Origin: Suilimivivens sp964614185
GTDB lineage: Bacteria; Bacillota; Clostridia; Lachnospirales; Lachnospiraceae
Direction of reading: 5' to 3'
NCBI GenBank assembly: GCA_964614185.1
Contig: CAZTKJ010000020.1
Location: forward strand, 1-54,456
DNA length: 54,456 nucleotides
The notes beneath the pieces are model-generated. The model searched no databases and was not told where the DNA came from. It was given only the letters and a program-made list of their open reading frames with translations. This document shows positions 32,822 to 41,786 of this stretch, piece after piece (within the stretch, counting starts at the first letter, position 1; every line of letters begins with the position of its first letter). A program made the translations under genes and the position numbers.

Positions 32822-33706
32822 CTAATACGTTAAGATTTCATATCCGTTTTCCGTGATGGCAACGGTTATCTCCCACTGGGCGGAAGGCTTTCCATCCTTT
32901 GTATAAACTGTCCATCCATCCTTATCGTCAATATAAATTTCAGAAGTTCCCATATTGACCATAGGCTCTATCGTAAATACCATGCCCGGTACCATGAGCA
33001 TTTCCGTTCCTGCCTTAGTAACATAACTGACAAAGGGTTCTTCATGAAATTCAAGTCCTACCCCATGCCCGCCTATGTCAATTACCACACTGTAGCCGTT
33101 TGCCTTAGCATGGTCATTAATGACCTGTGCCATATCACCCAGGAAGTTCCATGGTTTTACCTGCTCCAGCGAAAGCTCCACGCATTCTTTGGTTACCTGG
33201 ACCAGTTTCTTTTTTTCCTCGCTTACTTCTCCAATACAGAACATTCTGGAAGAATCGGAAAAGTATCCTTTGTAAATGGTGGAAGCGTCTACATTGACAA
33301 TATCGCCTTCCTGCAGGATCCTTTCCGGCGTAGGGATTCCGTGACAGACAACTTCGTTGATTGAAGTACACACGCTCTTAGGGAATCCTTCATAATTCAA
33401 AGGCGCCGGTATGCCGCCCATACGGATGGTCATATCATGAACCAGCCTGTCAATCTCTTCTGTACTGATGCCCGGGCCGATCATCTTTGCTACCTCATCA
33501 AGAACCGCAATATTGATCACACTGCTTTCCCTGATGCCTTCTATCTGTTCCCGGCTTTTTAACATATCATGTCTTGGAACAATATGTCCTTCCAGTTCAT
33601 AGTGATGAATTTTTTCATCTATTGCCATATGACAGCTTTTATATTTTTTTCCGCTGCCACACCAGCAAATATCATTTCTGCCTAACTTTCCCAACGTTCT
33701 GCACAC
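32822..33706 (-). CDS. map: Type I methionine aminopeptidase with N-terminal SEC-C zinc motif
   Basis: Removes initiator methionine from new proteins. The 294-residue product begins with a SEC-C zinc finger (CWCGSGKKYKSCH, about residues 14-26) followed by a complete pita-bread peptidase. Metal ligands are recognisable: Asp in VNVDAST, Asp in YFSDSSRMF, His in GGHGVGLEFHEEP, Glu in FTIEPM and Glu in AQWEITVAI. The frame opens with GTG at 33706, overlapping rpe by 25 bases; TTG at 33694 is an alternative start with a better-spaced GAGGAG. Either way the gene is translationally coupled to rpe. SEC-C fused MetAPs are common in Clostridia. Confidence 0.94.
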   Translation of the reverse strand: MCRTLGKLGRNDICWCGSGKKYKSCHMAIDEKIHHYELEGHIVPRHDMLKSREQIEGIRESSVINIAVLDEVAKMIGPGISTEEIDRLVHDMTIRMGGIPAPLNYEGFPKSVCTSINEVVCHGIPTPERILQEGDIVNVDASTIYKGYFSDSSRMFCIGEVSEEKKKLVQVTKECVELSLEQVKPWNFLGDMAQVINDHAKANGYSVVIDIGGHGVGLEFHEEPFVSYVTKAGTEMLMVPGMVFTIEPMVNMGTSEIYIDDKDGWTVYTKDGKPSAQWEITVAITENGYEILTY

Positions 33707-34359
33707 TCCTCAAACGCTTTTCTAAAGTGGGAAATATTCTCACTGATACTGCGCTTTTTAAATACGGCAGAACCTGCCACACAAATGTCTGCTCCTGCCC
33801 GCAGCACTTCTCTGACATTTTTCTTCCCGATTCCGCCATCCACTTCAATTTTAACACCGGGATGATTCTTGTCAATATATTCACGGAGTTTCCTGATTCT
33901 GCCATAAGCCTCTTCCATGAAAGCCTGACCTCCAAAGCCGGGTTCTACGCTCATGATCAGAATCATTTCAACTTTAGAGAGGTAAGGATAGACTGCTTCT
34001 ACCGGCGTTCCCGGTTTAATGGAAAGACCTGCCTTTAATCCAAGTTCGTGTATTTTTTCAATTGCTGCGTTCACATCTTCTGCCGCTTCCAGATGAAAGG
34101 TAATCCCATCTGCTCCACACTGCGCAAATTCTTTAAAATATCGAATAGGATCTACGATCATCAAATGCACATCAAAAAACTGTTTACTGGTTTCTCTGAT
34201 AGATTTAATGATAGGTATTCCCAGTGAGATGCTGGGAACAAAAACACCATCCATAATATCAATATGCAGATATTCTGCCCCCTGGTTCTCTGTTTCCTTA
34301 ATCTGCTGTCCCAATATGTTAAAATCTGCTGCAAGAAGAGATGGCGCTAAAATATACAT
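33682..34359 (-). CDS. rpe: Ribulose-phosphate 3-epimerase
   Basis: Interconverts ribulose-5-phosphate and xylulose-5-phosphate in the pentose phosphate pathway. The 225-residue TIM barrel has the family start MYILAPSLLAADF, then HIDIMDGVFVPS, FFDVHLMIVDP, MSVEPGFGGQAF and VDGGIGKKN, with the expected His and Asp metal ligands. It lies 53 bases after the transketolase C-terminal subunit gene. With that enzyme it makes a non-oxidative pentose phosphate cluster. Confidence 0.96.
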   Translation of the reverse strand: MYILAPSLLAADFNILGQQIKETENQGAEYLHIDIMDGVFVPSISLGIPIIKSIRETSKQFFDVHLMIVDPIRYFKEFAQCGADGITFHLEAAEDVNAAIEKIHELGLKAGLSIKPGTPVEAVYPYLSKVEMILIMSVEPGFGGQAFMEEAYGRIRKLREYIDKNHPGVKIEVDGGIGKKNVREVLRAGADICVAGSAVFKKRSISENISHFRKAFEECAERWES

Positions 34360-34412
34360 AATTATTTAATCTCCGCGTTTCTGTGGGTTCCCTTTTCTTT
34401 CGTCTGTTCTAT

Positions 34413-35357
34413 TTATGATTCCAAAAAGGCTTTCACCTGCTGATAGATCCCCTTACCATCCAGCTGATATTTTTCAACCAGAGCTGCTGCTGAACCGGAT
34501 TCCCCAAATACATCCTGCATGCCTATTTTCCTTACAGGAACAGGATATGATCTGCAAAGAGCGTCACATACCGCACTTCCCAGTCCTCCGATAACGGAAT
34601 GTTCTTCTGCAGTAACTACTTTGCCTGTCTTTTTAGCAGAGCGGATAATAATCTCTTCGTCCAAAGGCTTGATAGTACAGATATTGATTACCTCTGCATG
34701 AATACCGTCTGCTTCCAGCATATCTGCTGCTTCCAGCGCATTGCCTACGCAGATGCCGGTAGCTACAATTGTAACGTCACTGCCTTCCCTTACTACTGTG
34801 CCTTTTCCGATTTCAAATTTATAATCCGGTTTATCATTAATAACAGGACATGCCGCCCGGCCAAATCTGATATAAACCGGTCCTTCATGTTCTACAGCGG
34901 CTCTTACTGCCGCTTTTGCCTCTACATCATCTGCCGGACACATGACTATCATACCGGGAATTGTACGCATTAATGCAATGTCTTCATTGCACTGGTGGGA
35001 TGCCCCGTCTTCGCCTACGGTAATACCTGCATGGGTCGCACCGATCTTAACATTCAGATGAGGATATCCGATAGAATTCCTTACCTGTTCAAATGCCCGC
35101 CCTGCTGCAAACATAGCAAAACTGCTGACAAAGGGAATTTTACCCATAGTGGCAAGTCCTGCCGCAATACCTGTCATATTACATTCTGCAATTCCGCAAT
35201 CAATATGTCTGTCGGGATATGCCTTTTTAAATACTCCTGTCTTCGTTGCCGCTGCAAGATCGGCATCCAGAACTACAAGATTCGGATACTCTGCTCCCAA
35301 TTCTACAAGAGCATTCCCATAACTTTCTCTGGTCGCAATTTTCTTGATATCTGCCAT
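34413..35357 (-). CDS. Transketolase, C-terminal subunit
   Basis: Second half of a split transketolase, 314 residues: the pyrimidine-binding domain (residues 1-165, with the conserved catalytic Glu in DCGIAECNMTGIAAGLA) and the transketolase C-terminal domain (from about 185, GSDVTIVATGICVGNAL). It pairs with the N-terminal subunit encoded just upstream; the ATG overlaps that gene's stop codon (TAATG). Together they transfer two-carbon units between sugar phosphates using thiamine diphosphate. Split transketolases are normal in Clostridia, so this is not a broken gene. Confidence 0.95.
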   Translation of the reverse strand: MADIKKIATRESYGNALVELGAEYPNLVVLDADLAAATKTGVFKKAYPDRHIDCGIAECNMTGIAAGLATMGKIPFVSSFAMFAAGRAFEQVRNSIGYPHLNVKIGATHAGITVGEDGASHQCNEDIALMRTIPGMIVMCPADDVEAKAAVRAAVEHEGPVYIRFGRAACPVINDKPDYKFEIGKGTVVREGSDVTIVATGICVGNALEAADMLEADGIHAEVINICTIKPLDEEIIIRSAKKTGKVVTAEEHSVIGGLGSAVCDALCRSYPVPVRKIGMQDVFGESGSAAALVEKYQLDGKGIYQQVKAFLES

Positions 35358-36199
35358 TATGCTTCCTCCCTGTTTAATTCTTCACTGATTTTTTCAAGAT
35401 CTGCCATTGCCACTGCATATTCTTCATCATTAGGAGCTTTGCCGTGCCAGTCAACACTTCCCTGCATAAAAGAAACTCCCTTGCCCTTTAAGCTATGGGC
35501 AATGATTGCAGTAGGCATACCTTTGGTTTCACGTGCCTCTTTAAACGCTGCTCTGATGGCATCAAAATCATGTGCATCTACGTTGATCACGTGGAAATTA
35601 AATGCTTCGAATTTTTTATCTATAGGGTAAGGAGAGCATACATCGGCTATGGGTCCGTCAATCTGCAGTCCATTGTTATCCACTATTACAACAAGGTTGT
35701 CCAACTTGCGGTGTCCCGCAAACATAGATGCCTCCCAGACCTGGCCTTCCTCGATTTCTCCATCACCAAGAAGTGTATACACTCTGATATCCTTCTGATC
35801 CATTTTTGCTGCCAGCGCCATACCTACTGCTGCCGAAATACCCTGTCCAAGAGAACCGCTGGACATATCAACGCCCGGAATATACTGCATGCTGGGATGA
35901 CCCTGCAAATAAGAACCAAGTTTACGAAGAGTTGTTAAATCTTCTACCGGAAAATATCCTCTGTTAGCTAACGTAGAATAAAGACCGGGAGCTGTATGAC
36001 CTTTGGATAATACAAAACGATCCCTGTCTTCCTTTTTAGGATTTGCAGGGTCTATATTCATCTCTTCAAAATACAGGTATGTATAGATATCTGCTGCTGA
36101 CAGCGAACCGCCGGGATGTCCTGCTTTTGCACTGTGCACCGCCGTTACAATACCCTTACGTATTTCATTTGCAACTTTCTTCAGCTCCAAATTATTCAT
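35357..36199 (-). CDS. Transketolase, N-terminal subunit
   Basis: Thiamine-diphosphate-binding half of the split transketolase, 280 residues from MNNLELKK. It shows GHPGGSLSAADIYTYLYF, FVLSKGHTAPGLYSTLANRG and the cofactor motif LGDGEIEEGQVWEA ... NNGLQ. The start is placed where GGAGG sits 5 bases upstream; the frame opens eight codons earlier. It is the first gene of a long minus-strand run through rpe, map, purine and glycerol genes. A promoter is predicted at 36240-36268. Confidence 0.95.
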   Translation of the reverse strand: MNNLELKKVANEIRKGIVTAVHSAKAGHPGGSLSAADIYTYLYFEEMNIDPANPKKEDRDRFVLSKGHTAPGLYSTLANRGYFPVEDLTTLRKLGSYLQGHPSMQYIPGVDMSSGSLGQGISAAVGMALAAKMDQKDIRVYTLLGDGEIEEGQVWEASMFAGHRKLDNLVVIVDNNGLQIDGPIADVCSPYPIDKKFEAFNFHVINVDAHDFDAIRAAFKEARETKGMPTAIIAHSLKGKGVSFMQGSVDWHGKAPNDEEYAVAMADLEKISEELNREEA

Positions 36200-36239
36200 A
36201 TTTACCTCCATAAGAAATATCACTATTTGAATCCTTTAA

Positions 36240-36268
36240 ATTTTATCATATTTCTCAAAATGCGTCTA
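36240..36268 (-). promoter_or_regulatory. Candidate promoter of the transketolase-rpe-map run
   Basis: Minus strand: TAGACG (36263-36268), 17 bases, TAAAAT (36240-36245), 41 bases before the start codon. The divergent DUF885 gene has TATAAT at 36303-36308 with a weak -35 (TTCTAA). Both are sequence matches only. Confidence 0.5.
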
Positions 36269-36338
36269 TATCAGAATCATTCTAATTCCTTTCATTTTTT
36301 CATATAATCAAAGGAAATCATTTATAAGAGGCCGTAAA

Positions 36339-38177
36339 TTGTCTTTAAAGAAAAAACTTATTGCCAAAAAGCGTTTTATCTGCTCTTTTGTCTTTATACT
36401 GTCAACATTAACCTGTCTTTGTTTTTACATTTTTACCGGAGATGAGTGGCAATTCCAAAAACTCTCCGAATATCTGTTTCAATCAGAGCTTGAAGGAAAC
36501 ACTTTAAGTCTTCATTATACCCTTGCATACCCCGAAAATTATGGATTAGACGGCAAAGCCGTGCTTCCCTGTTATACGGGACAGCGTATGGACAATACTC
36601 CTGAAGGTAATGTTCCTTCCGATAAAGAAGAGGCTTTGGATATCCTGTCTTCTCTGTCCCATATCTCCAAAGAACGGCTGGACTCGGAAGACACTTACAC
36701 CTACGATCTTTTGGTCCGTTATCTTGGCAGAAAGCTGTCCGGATTGGAATTTGATTATTATTCAGAACCCTTTTCCCCTAATTCCGGTATACAGTCGGGA
36801 CTGCCCATTCTTCTGGCCGATTATACTTTCCGCCGGAAACAGGATGTGGAAGATTATCTTGCTCTTCTTGACCAGACAGATGATTATTTGTCGGGACTCC
36901 TTTTATATGAAATGGAAAAATCCGATGCCGGCCTGTTTATGGCCGATTACTCTGCTGCCAAGGTAGTCGAACAATGTACTGTAATTATGGACAAAGAGCA
37001 GCTTAAATGCGGAACGCACTTTTTACATACTACCTTTGAAGAACGTATCAATGAATTAATAGATCAGGGCCTCCTTTCGCAAAAAGAGGCTCAGCAATAC
37101 CTTTCTGAAAATGACAGGCTTTTAACCACCGTCATGGCTCCTGCTTATGAACAGATAGCCGATACTTTTACTTTACTTAGCGGAAGCGGCCATAATGATT
37201 ACGGCCTGTATTATTTCCCGGAGGGACGAGAATATTATGAATACCTCCTTGCCTCTACCACAGGAAGTGACCGTTCTATAGCTGAAATCAAACGACTTCT
37301 TTTTGATGACTTTCAAAAAAATTATGATGAGATGTTAACTTTGATTTCCAAATATCCCGAAATCACCAATCCAGAATTTACTGCATCTTTTGATCTGCCT
37401 CTGGACAGTCCCGCCCAAATGCTTCAGGACCTGCAAAACCGTATGGCGGAGGATTTCCCTCCATTTCCTTCTCAAAATGGAGATTTCAGAACAACAGTCA
37501 GCATTAAACCGGTTTCCCCTTCCATGGAAGACTACGGCAGTCCTGCCTATTATCTTATTCCGCCCATTGATGACATGAAAAATAATACCATCTATATCAA
37601 CAGTAAAAATGCTCCGGATCATCTGACACTCTATACTACATTAGCCCATGAGGGATATCCCGGTCATTTGTACCAGACAGTTTACAGCCAGCTTTATCTG
37701 AATCAAAACAGCTCTCCTTATCTGCGCCACTTAATCCGCTATGGCGGTTTTGTAGAAGGATGGGCTTATTATGTAGAAAATCTTTCCTACTTTTATGCCG
37801 AAGATATGGTAAAAGATAATGAATATGCCGCTGCCTACTATGAATCCTGCAGGCTCAGCCGCAACATCCATCTTGCTCTGTATTCCCTTATTGACATTGC
37901 CATCCACTATGATGGCGCCACTCCCGAACAGGTACGGGAAATCCTTCAGAGTATCGGTGTTACCGACTTATCCTCTGTCACTGCTGTTTACCAATATATT
38001 ACGGAAGAACCTGTAAATTACCTGAAGTATTACCTGGGATATCTGGAAATAGAGCTTTTAAAAGAGGAAGCCAAAAAACTTTGGGGAGAAAACTTCACAT
38101 CCTATCGCTTCCACAAATTCCTTTTAGAAACAGGTCCTTCTGATTTCACCGGATTATATGAGTTGCTGCACAGTTAA
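36339..38177 (+). CDS. DUF885 family protein, membrane-anchored probable metallopeptidase
   Basis: A 612-residue protein with a basic N-terminus and one hydrophobic segment (about residues 12-33), so either secreted or anchored with the bulk outside. The conserved TLAHEGYPGHLYQ stretch (His437 and His442) is the HExxH-like core of the DUF885 family, which is related to M1/M3-type metallopeptidases; a downstream Glu in GFVEGWAYYVENL would complete a metal site. The start is TTG, supported by AAGAGG 7 bases upstream. It is the only long plus-strand gene in this half of the window, and its stop codon overlaps that of lacM. Substrate unknown. Confidence 0.85.
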   Translation: MSLKKKLIAKKRFICSFVFILSTLTCLCFYIFTGDEWQFQKLSEYLFQSELEGNTLSLHYTLAYPENYGLDGKAVLPCYTGQRMDNTPEGNVPSDKEEALDILSSLSHISKERLDSEDTYTYDLLVRYLGRKLSGLEFDYYSEPFSPNSGIQSGLPILLADYTFRRKQDVEDYLALLDQTDDYLSGLLLYEMEKSDAGLFMADYSAAKVVEQCTVIMDKEQLKCGTHFLHTTFEERINELIDQGLLSQKEAQQYLSENDRLLTTVMAPAYEQIADTFTLLSGSGHNDYGLYYFPEGREYYEYLLASTTGSDRSIAEIKRLLFDDFQKNYDEMLTLISKYPEITNPEFTASFDLPLDSPAQMLQDLQNRMAEDFPPFPSQNGDFRTTVSIKPVSPSMEDYGSPAYYLIPPIDDMKNNTIYINSKNAPDHLTLYTTLAHEGYPGHLYQTVYSQLYLNQNSSPYLRHLIRYGGFVEGWAYYVENLSYFYAEDMVKDNEYAAAYYESCRLSRNIHLALYSLIDIAIHYDGATPEQVREILQSIGVTDLSSVTAVYQYITEEPVNYLKYYLGYLEIELLKEEAKKLWGENFTSYRFHKFLLETGPSDFTGLYELLHS

Positions 38178-39184
38178 GAAATATTTCCTATTATCCTGAA
38201 AGAATAACTGATATCTTTCTCTGCATCAATATGATAAGCAGGTTCTACATCAGCTCCCCAGCTGTCAATGCCGCCTACTCCGCGTACTGCGCCGTATATA
38301 CACAGGACAGTCCGCCTTGCTGCCGGAAGTTCTTCCTGATGGGTAGCGCTTTCAAGCTCAAGTGCAGTATACGGCAGGCAGGAAAAAGCAAACCCTTCCT
38401 CCTCTGCTTCAAACCGCAAAGCTGTCAGCTCTTCTTTCCGGTTCCTGTTATCACAGACACGGCTTCTATATACTTCCACCCACTTTGTATCCATGTGCAT
38501 ACCACAATCCTGAGGCACTAAATAAGGAGTAACCGGTAATCCTTCTATTTCATAAACTCCGGGGATGCCTCCTGCTTTTCTGTCGGGATATGTTTCTCCT
38601 GACAATCCTTCATAAATATATTTATCTCCACAGGTAGGCATCAAAAACCTAAGACCCAGTACCGGAAGCTGCGGAAGTCCCTTCTTGCCATGATAATAAA
38701 CCTCCACACGAATAACTCCATTCCCTTCTACTTCATAAGAAACCGTTATCTGTGTAGAAGGACATGTAATGGTTTCATATGTATACGTGATTTTTACTTT
38801 TTGAGCCCTTTCATGGTCGGTATATCTGTTGTTTTCCGGCGCAATAGGAAAAGGAATCTCCTTTCCATCTACTTCAACTACCGTTTGACGGCATGAAATG
38901 AATGTATCTGCCGAAAGCCACATGCCGCTCTTTATGGGAAATCCGTTTCCCCTGTCATTATCCGTAACGGCACGCCAAAAAGTGGGCTTTGGTGCACGGT
39001 ATAGCCATTCTTTACCTCCTGTCACAAGAGATTCCATACCACCTAATACATAAGAAAAGATATAATGAAACTCTTTGTCCCCGGCGCCGCCATGGAGTCC
39101 CAATGTTACATCGCCATATACTACCCGCAGCATTTCTTCTTCCATAAGGCTCTTATCCTCCACTGTCTTATTGGTGCAATCCAT
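38174..39184 (-). CDS. lacM: Beta-galactosidase small subunit (LacM)
   Basis: C-terminal part of a two-subunit GH2 beta-galactosidase, 336 residues, equivalent to the small-chain (Bgal_small_N, domain 5) region of E. coli LacZ: it shows PTFWRAVTDNDRGNGF, the conserved active-site-loop region, and ends with DVEPAYHIDAEKDISYSF-like sequence. GTGAGG lies 7 bases before its ATG inside the end of lacL, and the two frames overlap by 17 bases, the arrangement of LacLM enzymes of lactobacilli. It therefore has its own translation start and is not a frameshifted fragment. Lactose and beta-galactosides are the likely substrates. Confidence 0.92.
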   Translation of the reverse strand: MDCTNKTVEDKSLMEEEMLRVVYGDVTLGLHGGAGDKEFHYIFSYVLGGMESLVTGGKEWLYRAPKPTFWRAVTDNDRGNGFPIKSGMWLSADTFISCRQTVVEVDGKEIPFPIAPENNRYTDHERAQKVKITYTYETITCPSTQITVSYEVEGNGVIRVEVYYHGKKGLPQLPVLGLRFLMPTCGDKYIYEGLSGETYPDRKAGGIPGVYEIEGLPVTPYLVPQDCGMHMDTKWVEVYRSRVCDNRNRKEELTALRFEAEEEGFAFSCLPYTALELESATHQEELPAARRTVLCIYGAVRGVGGIDSWGADVEPAYHIDAEKDISYSFRIIGNIS

Positions 39185-41114
39185 AATAATACCTCACTTC
39201 CTGCATAGCGGGTTTCTCGGTTCTATCCGCAAACACAATTCCATTTCCTGCAAACTCATAATCGGAAGGTCTGTCATCAAAGTCACCACCATAGCGAAGC
39301 GCTTTTCTTCCTGTAACTTCATCTTCCACCATAATTGCCTGATCAATAAAATCCCATATAAAACCGCCATGATACATCTCATATTCATCCAAAAGATTTA
39401 TATAGGAACTCATTCCTCCCAGAGAATTTCCCATATCATGCATATATTCGCAAAGAATGTAAGGCTTCTTAGGCTTATTGTCAAGATATTCTCTTATCTC
39501 TTCCGGTTTTGCATACATACGGCTCTCTACATCAGAGATAGTATCTTCATAAACTCTGTGATGAATGACGCCTTCATAATGTACCAGCCTGCCATCGTTC
39601 TTCCCTTTGAAATATGCATTCATATCCTCTATATTATTGCCGGCATAAGATTCATTTCCAAGGGACCAGAACAGAATAGAAACATGATTCTTAAACATCT
39701 CAAAATTACTTTTGGCACGATCCATAACAGCATCTGCCCACTCCGGGAAATTGCCCGGCACATTCCAGGAGGGTTCTACACATCCCATTTTCTGCCATGA
39801 ACCATGAGATTCCAAATTTGTTTCCGCCATGACGTAAATTCCTTTTTCATCACAAAGGTAATACCATGGGATCTGGTTGGGATAATGGGACGTACGCACT
39901 GCATTAATATGATTGTTAAGAATGATCTCCATATCTCGTTCCATTTCTTTATGCCCAATGCATCGTCCTCCTTCGGCACTCCATTCATGACGGTTCACAC
40001 CATTTATAATAAGCCGTCTGCCATTGAGATAAATAACCTTGTCCACAATTTTTAAGGAACGGAATCCGATATGGTAGGGCACTATTTCCACAAGATTGTC
40101 TTCCTCATCATAAAGCTTCACTATCAGCCGGTACAAACAGGGATTATGATTGTCCCATGCGGTAACCTGTCCTACACTGCGGGATGGCATTTCACAATGG
40201 ATTTCCCTAAATGATGCCATCGTATCGTTCATTACTATGCTTCGCTTTCCCCTGACATCTCCTGGCAGAAGCAGATTATATCTGAGCATTTCCTTTCCGT
40301 CTTTGTCCTTTAAAGCAACTTCTGTTCTTCCTATCATTGTTGCCTCTACGGAAATCTTAAGCTCCAGTGCCAGACTTCCTGTATGATCTTCATTCAATAC
40401 AGGCTTTGCCCACAAATCTTCTACATGCATCCGTGGCTTTGCATACAGCTTTACATTCCGGAAAATCCCAAAAAAACGAAAAAAATCCTGATCTTCCAAA
40501 AATGCCGCCGTACTTCTTTTATGTACTTCTACTGCCAGCTTGTTTCCTTTTTCCCTGATATAAGGTGTAAGGTCAAATTCCGAGGGAGAAAAACTGTCTT
40601 CCGCATATCCTACAAACTGACCGTTAAGCCATAAATACATGGCCTGCTCCACGCCTTCAAAGCAGATAACCACTCTTTTGGAACAAAGGCCCTCTTGAAG
40701 GTCAAATTCCGTTATGTAGGAACCTACCGGATTATACTCTGCCTCACTGAACATTCCCTGCCATTTTACGCTTCTTTCCAGGCTGTGTGCAGGGCGTCTG
40801 TAAAAATGCCCTTCCCATGGGTACATTGTATTAATATAATGAATTTTATCATAACCGGCCATCTCGATATGACAGGGAACTTTGATCTCATCAAAATCTG
40901 AATCGTCAAAATCTTCTTTATAAAAATTTACCGGTCTTGATGATGCTTTTTCAGAATAACAAAATTTCCACGTACCATTTAGCGACTGTACCAAGGAGCT
41001 CTCCCCTACTGCCATTTCCTCTTTGCTTTTAAAAAAACCATGGTCACTATGTGCCTCCAGACGGTTTACTCTAAAAACATCAGGATCATCCAGCCATGCA
41101 ATATCTGCATTCAT
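39168..41114 (-). CDS. lacL: Beta-galactosidase large subunit (LacL)
   Basis: Catalytic subunit of the LacLM beta-galactosidase, 648 residues, cytoplasmic. It has the GH2 sugar-binding domain (NGTWKFCYSEK; YNPVGSYITEFDL), an Ig-like domain, and the barrel with NGVNRHEWSAEGG, acid/base Glu488 in LFWSLGNESY and nucleophile Glu556 in YILCEYMHDMGNS. It stops after YYYGLHQ, where full-length LacZ would continue into the domain encoded by lacM. GAGGAGGAA precedes the ATG. The promoter region upstream carries the palindromes at 41151-41189. Released galactose can enter GalK/GalT encoded nearby. Confidence 0.94.
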   Translation of the reverse strand: MNADIAWLDDPDVFRVNRLEAHSDHGFFKSKEEMAVGESSLVQSLNGTWKFCYSEKASSRPVNFYKEDFDDSDFDEIKVPCHIEMAGYDKIHYINTMYPWEGHFYRRPAHSLERSVKWQGMFSEAEYNPVGSYITEFDLQEGLCSKRVVICFEGVEQAMYLWLNGQFVGYAEDSFSPSEFDLTPYIREKGNKLAVEVHKRSTAAFLEDQDFFRFFGIFRNVKLYAKPRMHVEDLWAKPVLNEDHTGSLALELKISVEATMIGRTEVALKDKDGKEMLRYNLLLPGDVRGKRSIVMNDTMASFREIHCEMPSRSVGQVTAWDNHNPCLYRLIVKLYDEEDNLVEIVPYHIGFRSLKIVDKVIYLNGRRLIINGVNRHEWSAEGGRCIGHKEMERDMEIILNNHINAVRTSHYPNQIPWYYLCDEKGIYVMAETNLESHGSWQKMGCVEPSWNVPGNFPEWADAVMDRAKSNFEMFKNHVSILFWSLGNESYAGNNIEDMNAYFKGKNDGRLVHYEGVIHHRVYEDTISDVESRMYAKPEEIREYLDNKPKKPYILCEYMHDMGNSLGGMSSYINLLDEYEMYHGGFIWDFIDQAIMVEDEVTGRKALRYGGDFDDRPSDYEFAGNGIVFADRTEKPAMQEVRYYYGLHQ

Positions 41115-41150
41115 ACAAATTCCTCCTCACTTTTAAGCTCATGAATCTCT

Positions 41151-41189
41151 TAGGACTAATGTCCTAGTTATAATATGACATGTGTTGTC
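41151..41189. promoter_or_regulatory. Palindromic operator candidates upstream of lacL
   Basis: TAGGAC-TAAT-GTCCTA (41151-41166) is a perfect 6+6 palindrome. A second inverted repeat, GACA-5-TGTC (41177-41189), shares the AGGACA element. TATTAT/CATATT-like -10 sequences lie between and over them, with TTGCAT about 17-19 bases further upstream on the minus strand. The overlap with the promoter suits a repressor of lacLM; the protein is not identifiable from the sites. Confidence 0.6.
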
Positions 41190-41210
41190 CTGTAATGCAA
41201 CTTCTTTTTC

Positions 41211-41738
41211 CTATATCAGTCCTGCCAGTATGATACTTGCCGCAATGCCTGCCAGAGTGGAAATAACCGCTCCTGCCAGGGTATATCTTGTTTTTGTCAC
41301 TTTGGCAGCCAGAAAATAAACGCTCATTGTATAAAAAACCGTTTCCGTGCAGCTCATCATAATAGAAGTAACAAGCCCTATAAATGAATCTGTCCCATGG
41401 TTTTTGAAAATATCAAGTACCAGTCCCGTTGCCGCCGAAGAAGAAAACATTTTAATAAAAACAAGAGGAATCAACTCTGCGGGAAAACGGAATAAATCGG
41501 AAACCGGCTGACAGATCCTGCCTAAGAATGTCAGAAAGCCGGAAGCTCTGAGCACCCCTACCGCAATCATAAGAGCCACTAAAGTAGGCATAATTCCAAC
41601 TACTGTTTTTAATCCTTCTTTTGCCCCTTTGACAAAATCTTCGTATACATTACATTTATTGATTACTCCATAGGCAATAATATAAAAGATCAAAACCGGT
41701 ATGATAATATTAGATAGATTAGATAAAACTTGAGCCAT
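41211..41738 (-). CDS. spmB: Spore maturation protein B (SpmB)
   Basis: Integral membrane protein of 175 residues needed for normal spore-core dehydration in Bacillus. It has about five hydrophobic segments and the nucleoside-recognition (Gate) fold with IMPTLVALMIAVGVLRASG and SSSAATGLVLDIF. The ribosome-binding site is weak (CAGGT). SpmA, usually encoded next to SpmB, is not in the window; here the upstream gene is a B12-radical SAM protein. It supports a spore-forming host. Confidence 0.92.
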   Translation of the reverse strand: MAQVLSNLSNIIIPVLIFYIIAYGVINKCNVYEDFVKGAKEGLKTVVGIMPTLVALMIAVGVLRASGFLTFLGRICQPVSDLFRFPAELIPLVFIKMFSSSAATGLVLDIFKNHGTDSFIGLVTSIMMSCTETVFYTMSVYFLAAKVTKTRYTLAGAVISTLAGIAASIILAGLI

Positions 41739-41786
41739 ATATATAAGACCTGTTATTTCTTTTCCTTACAATATATGGCTTTGCTT

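Noticed and set aside
34413..36199. Split transketolase as a disrupted gene
   Set aside because: Two-subunit transketolases with N- and C-terminal halves are normal in Clostridia; the halves overlap in a TAATG junction, as for coupled genes.
36610..36966. Overlapping frames inside the DUF885 gene and antisense to other genes
   Set aside because: They are shadows of well-supported genes, lack ribosome-binding sites and have no protein-like motifs.
38174..41114. Broken lacZ (frameshift pseudogene)
   Set aside because: The second frame has its own ATG and ribosome-binding site, the cut point and overlap match LacLM enzymes, and both parts are intact with all catalytic residues present.
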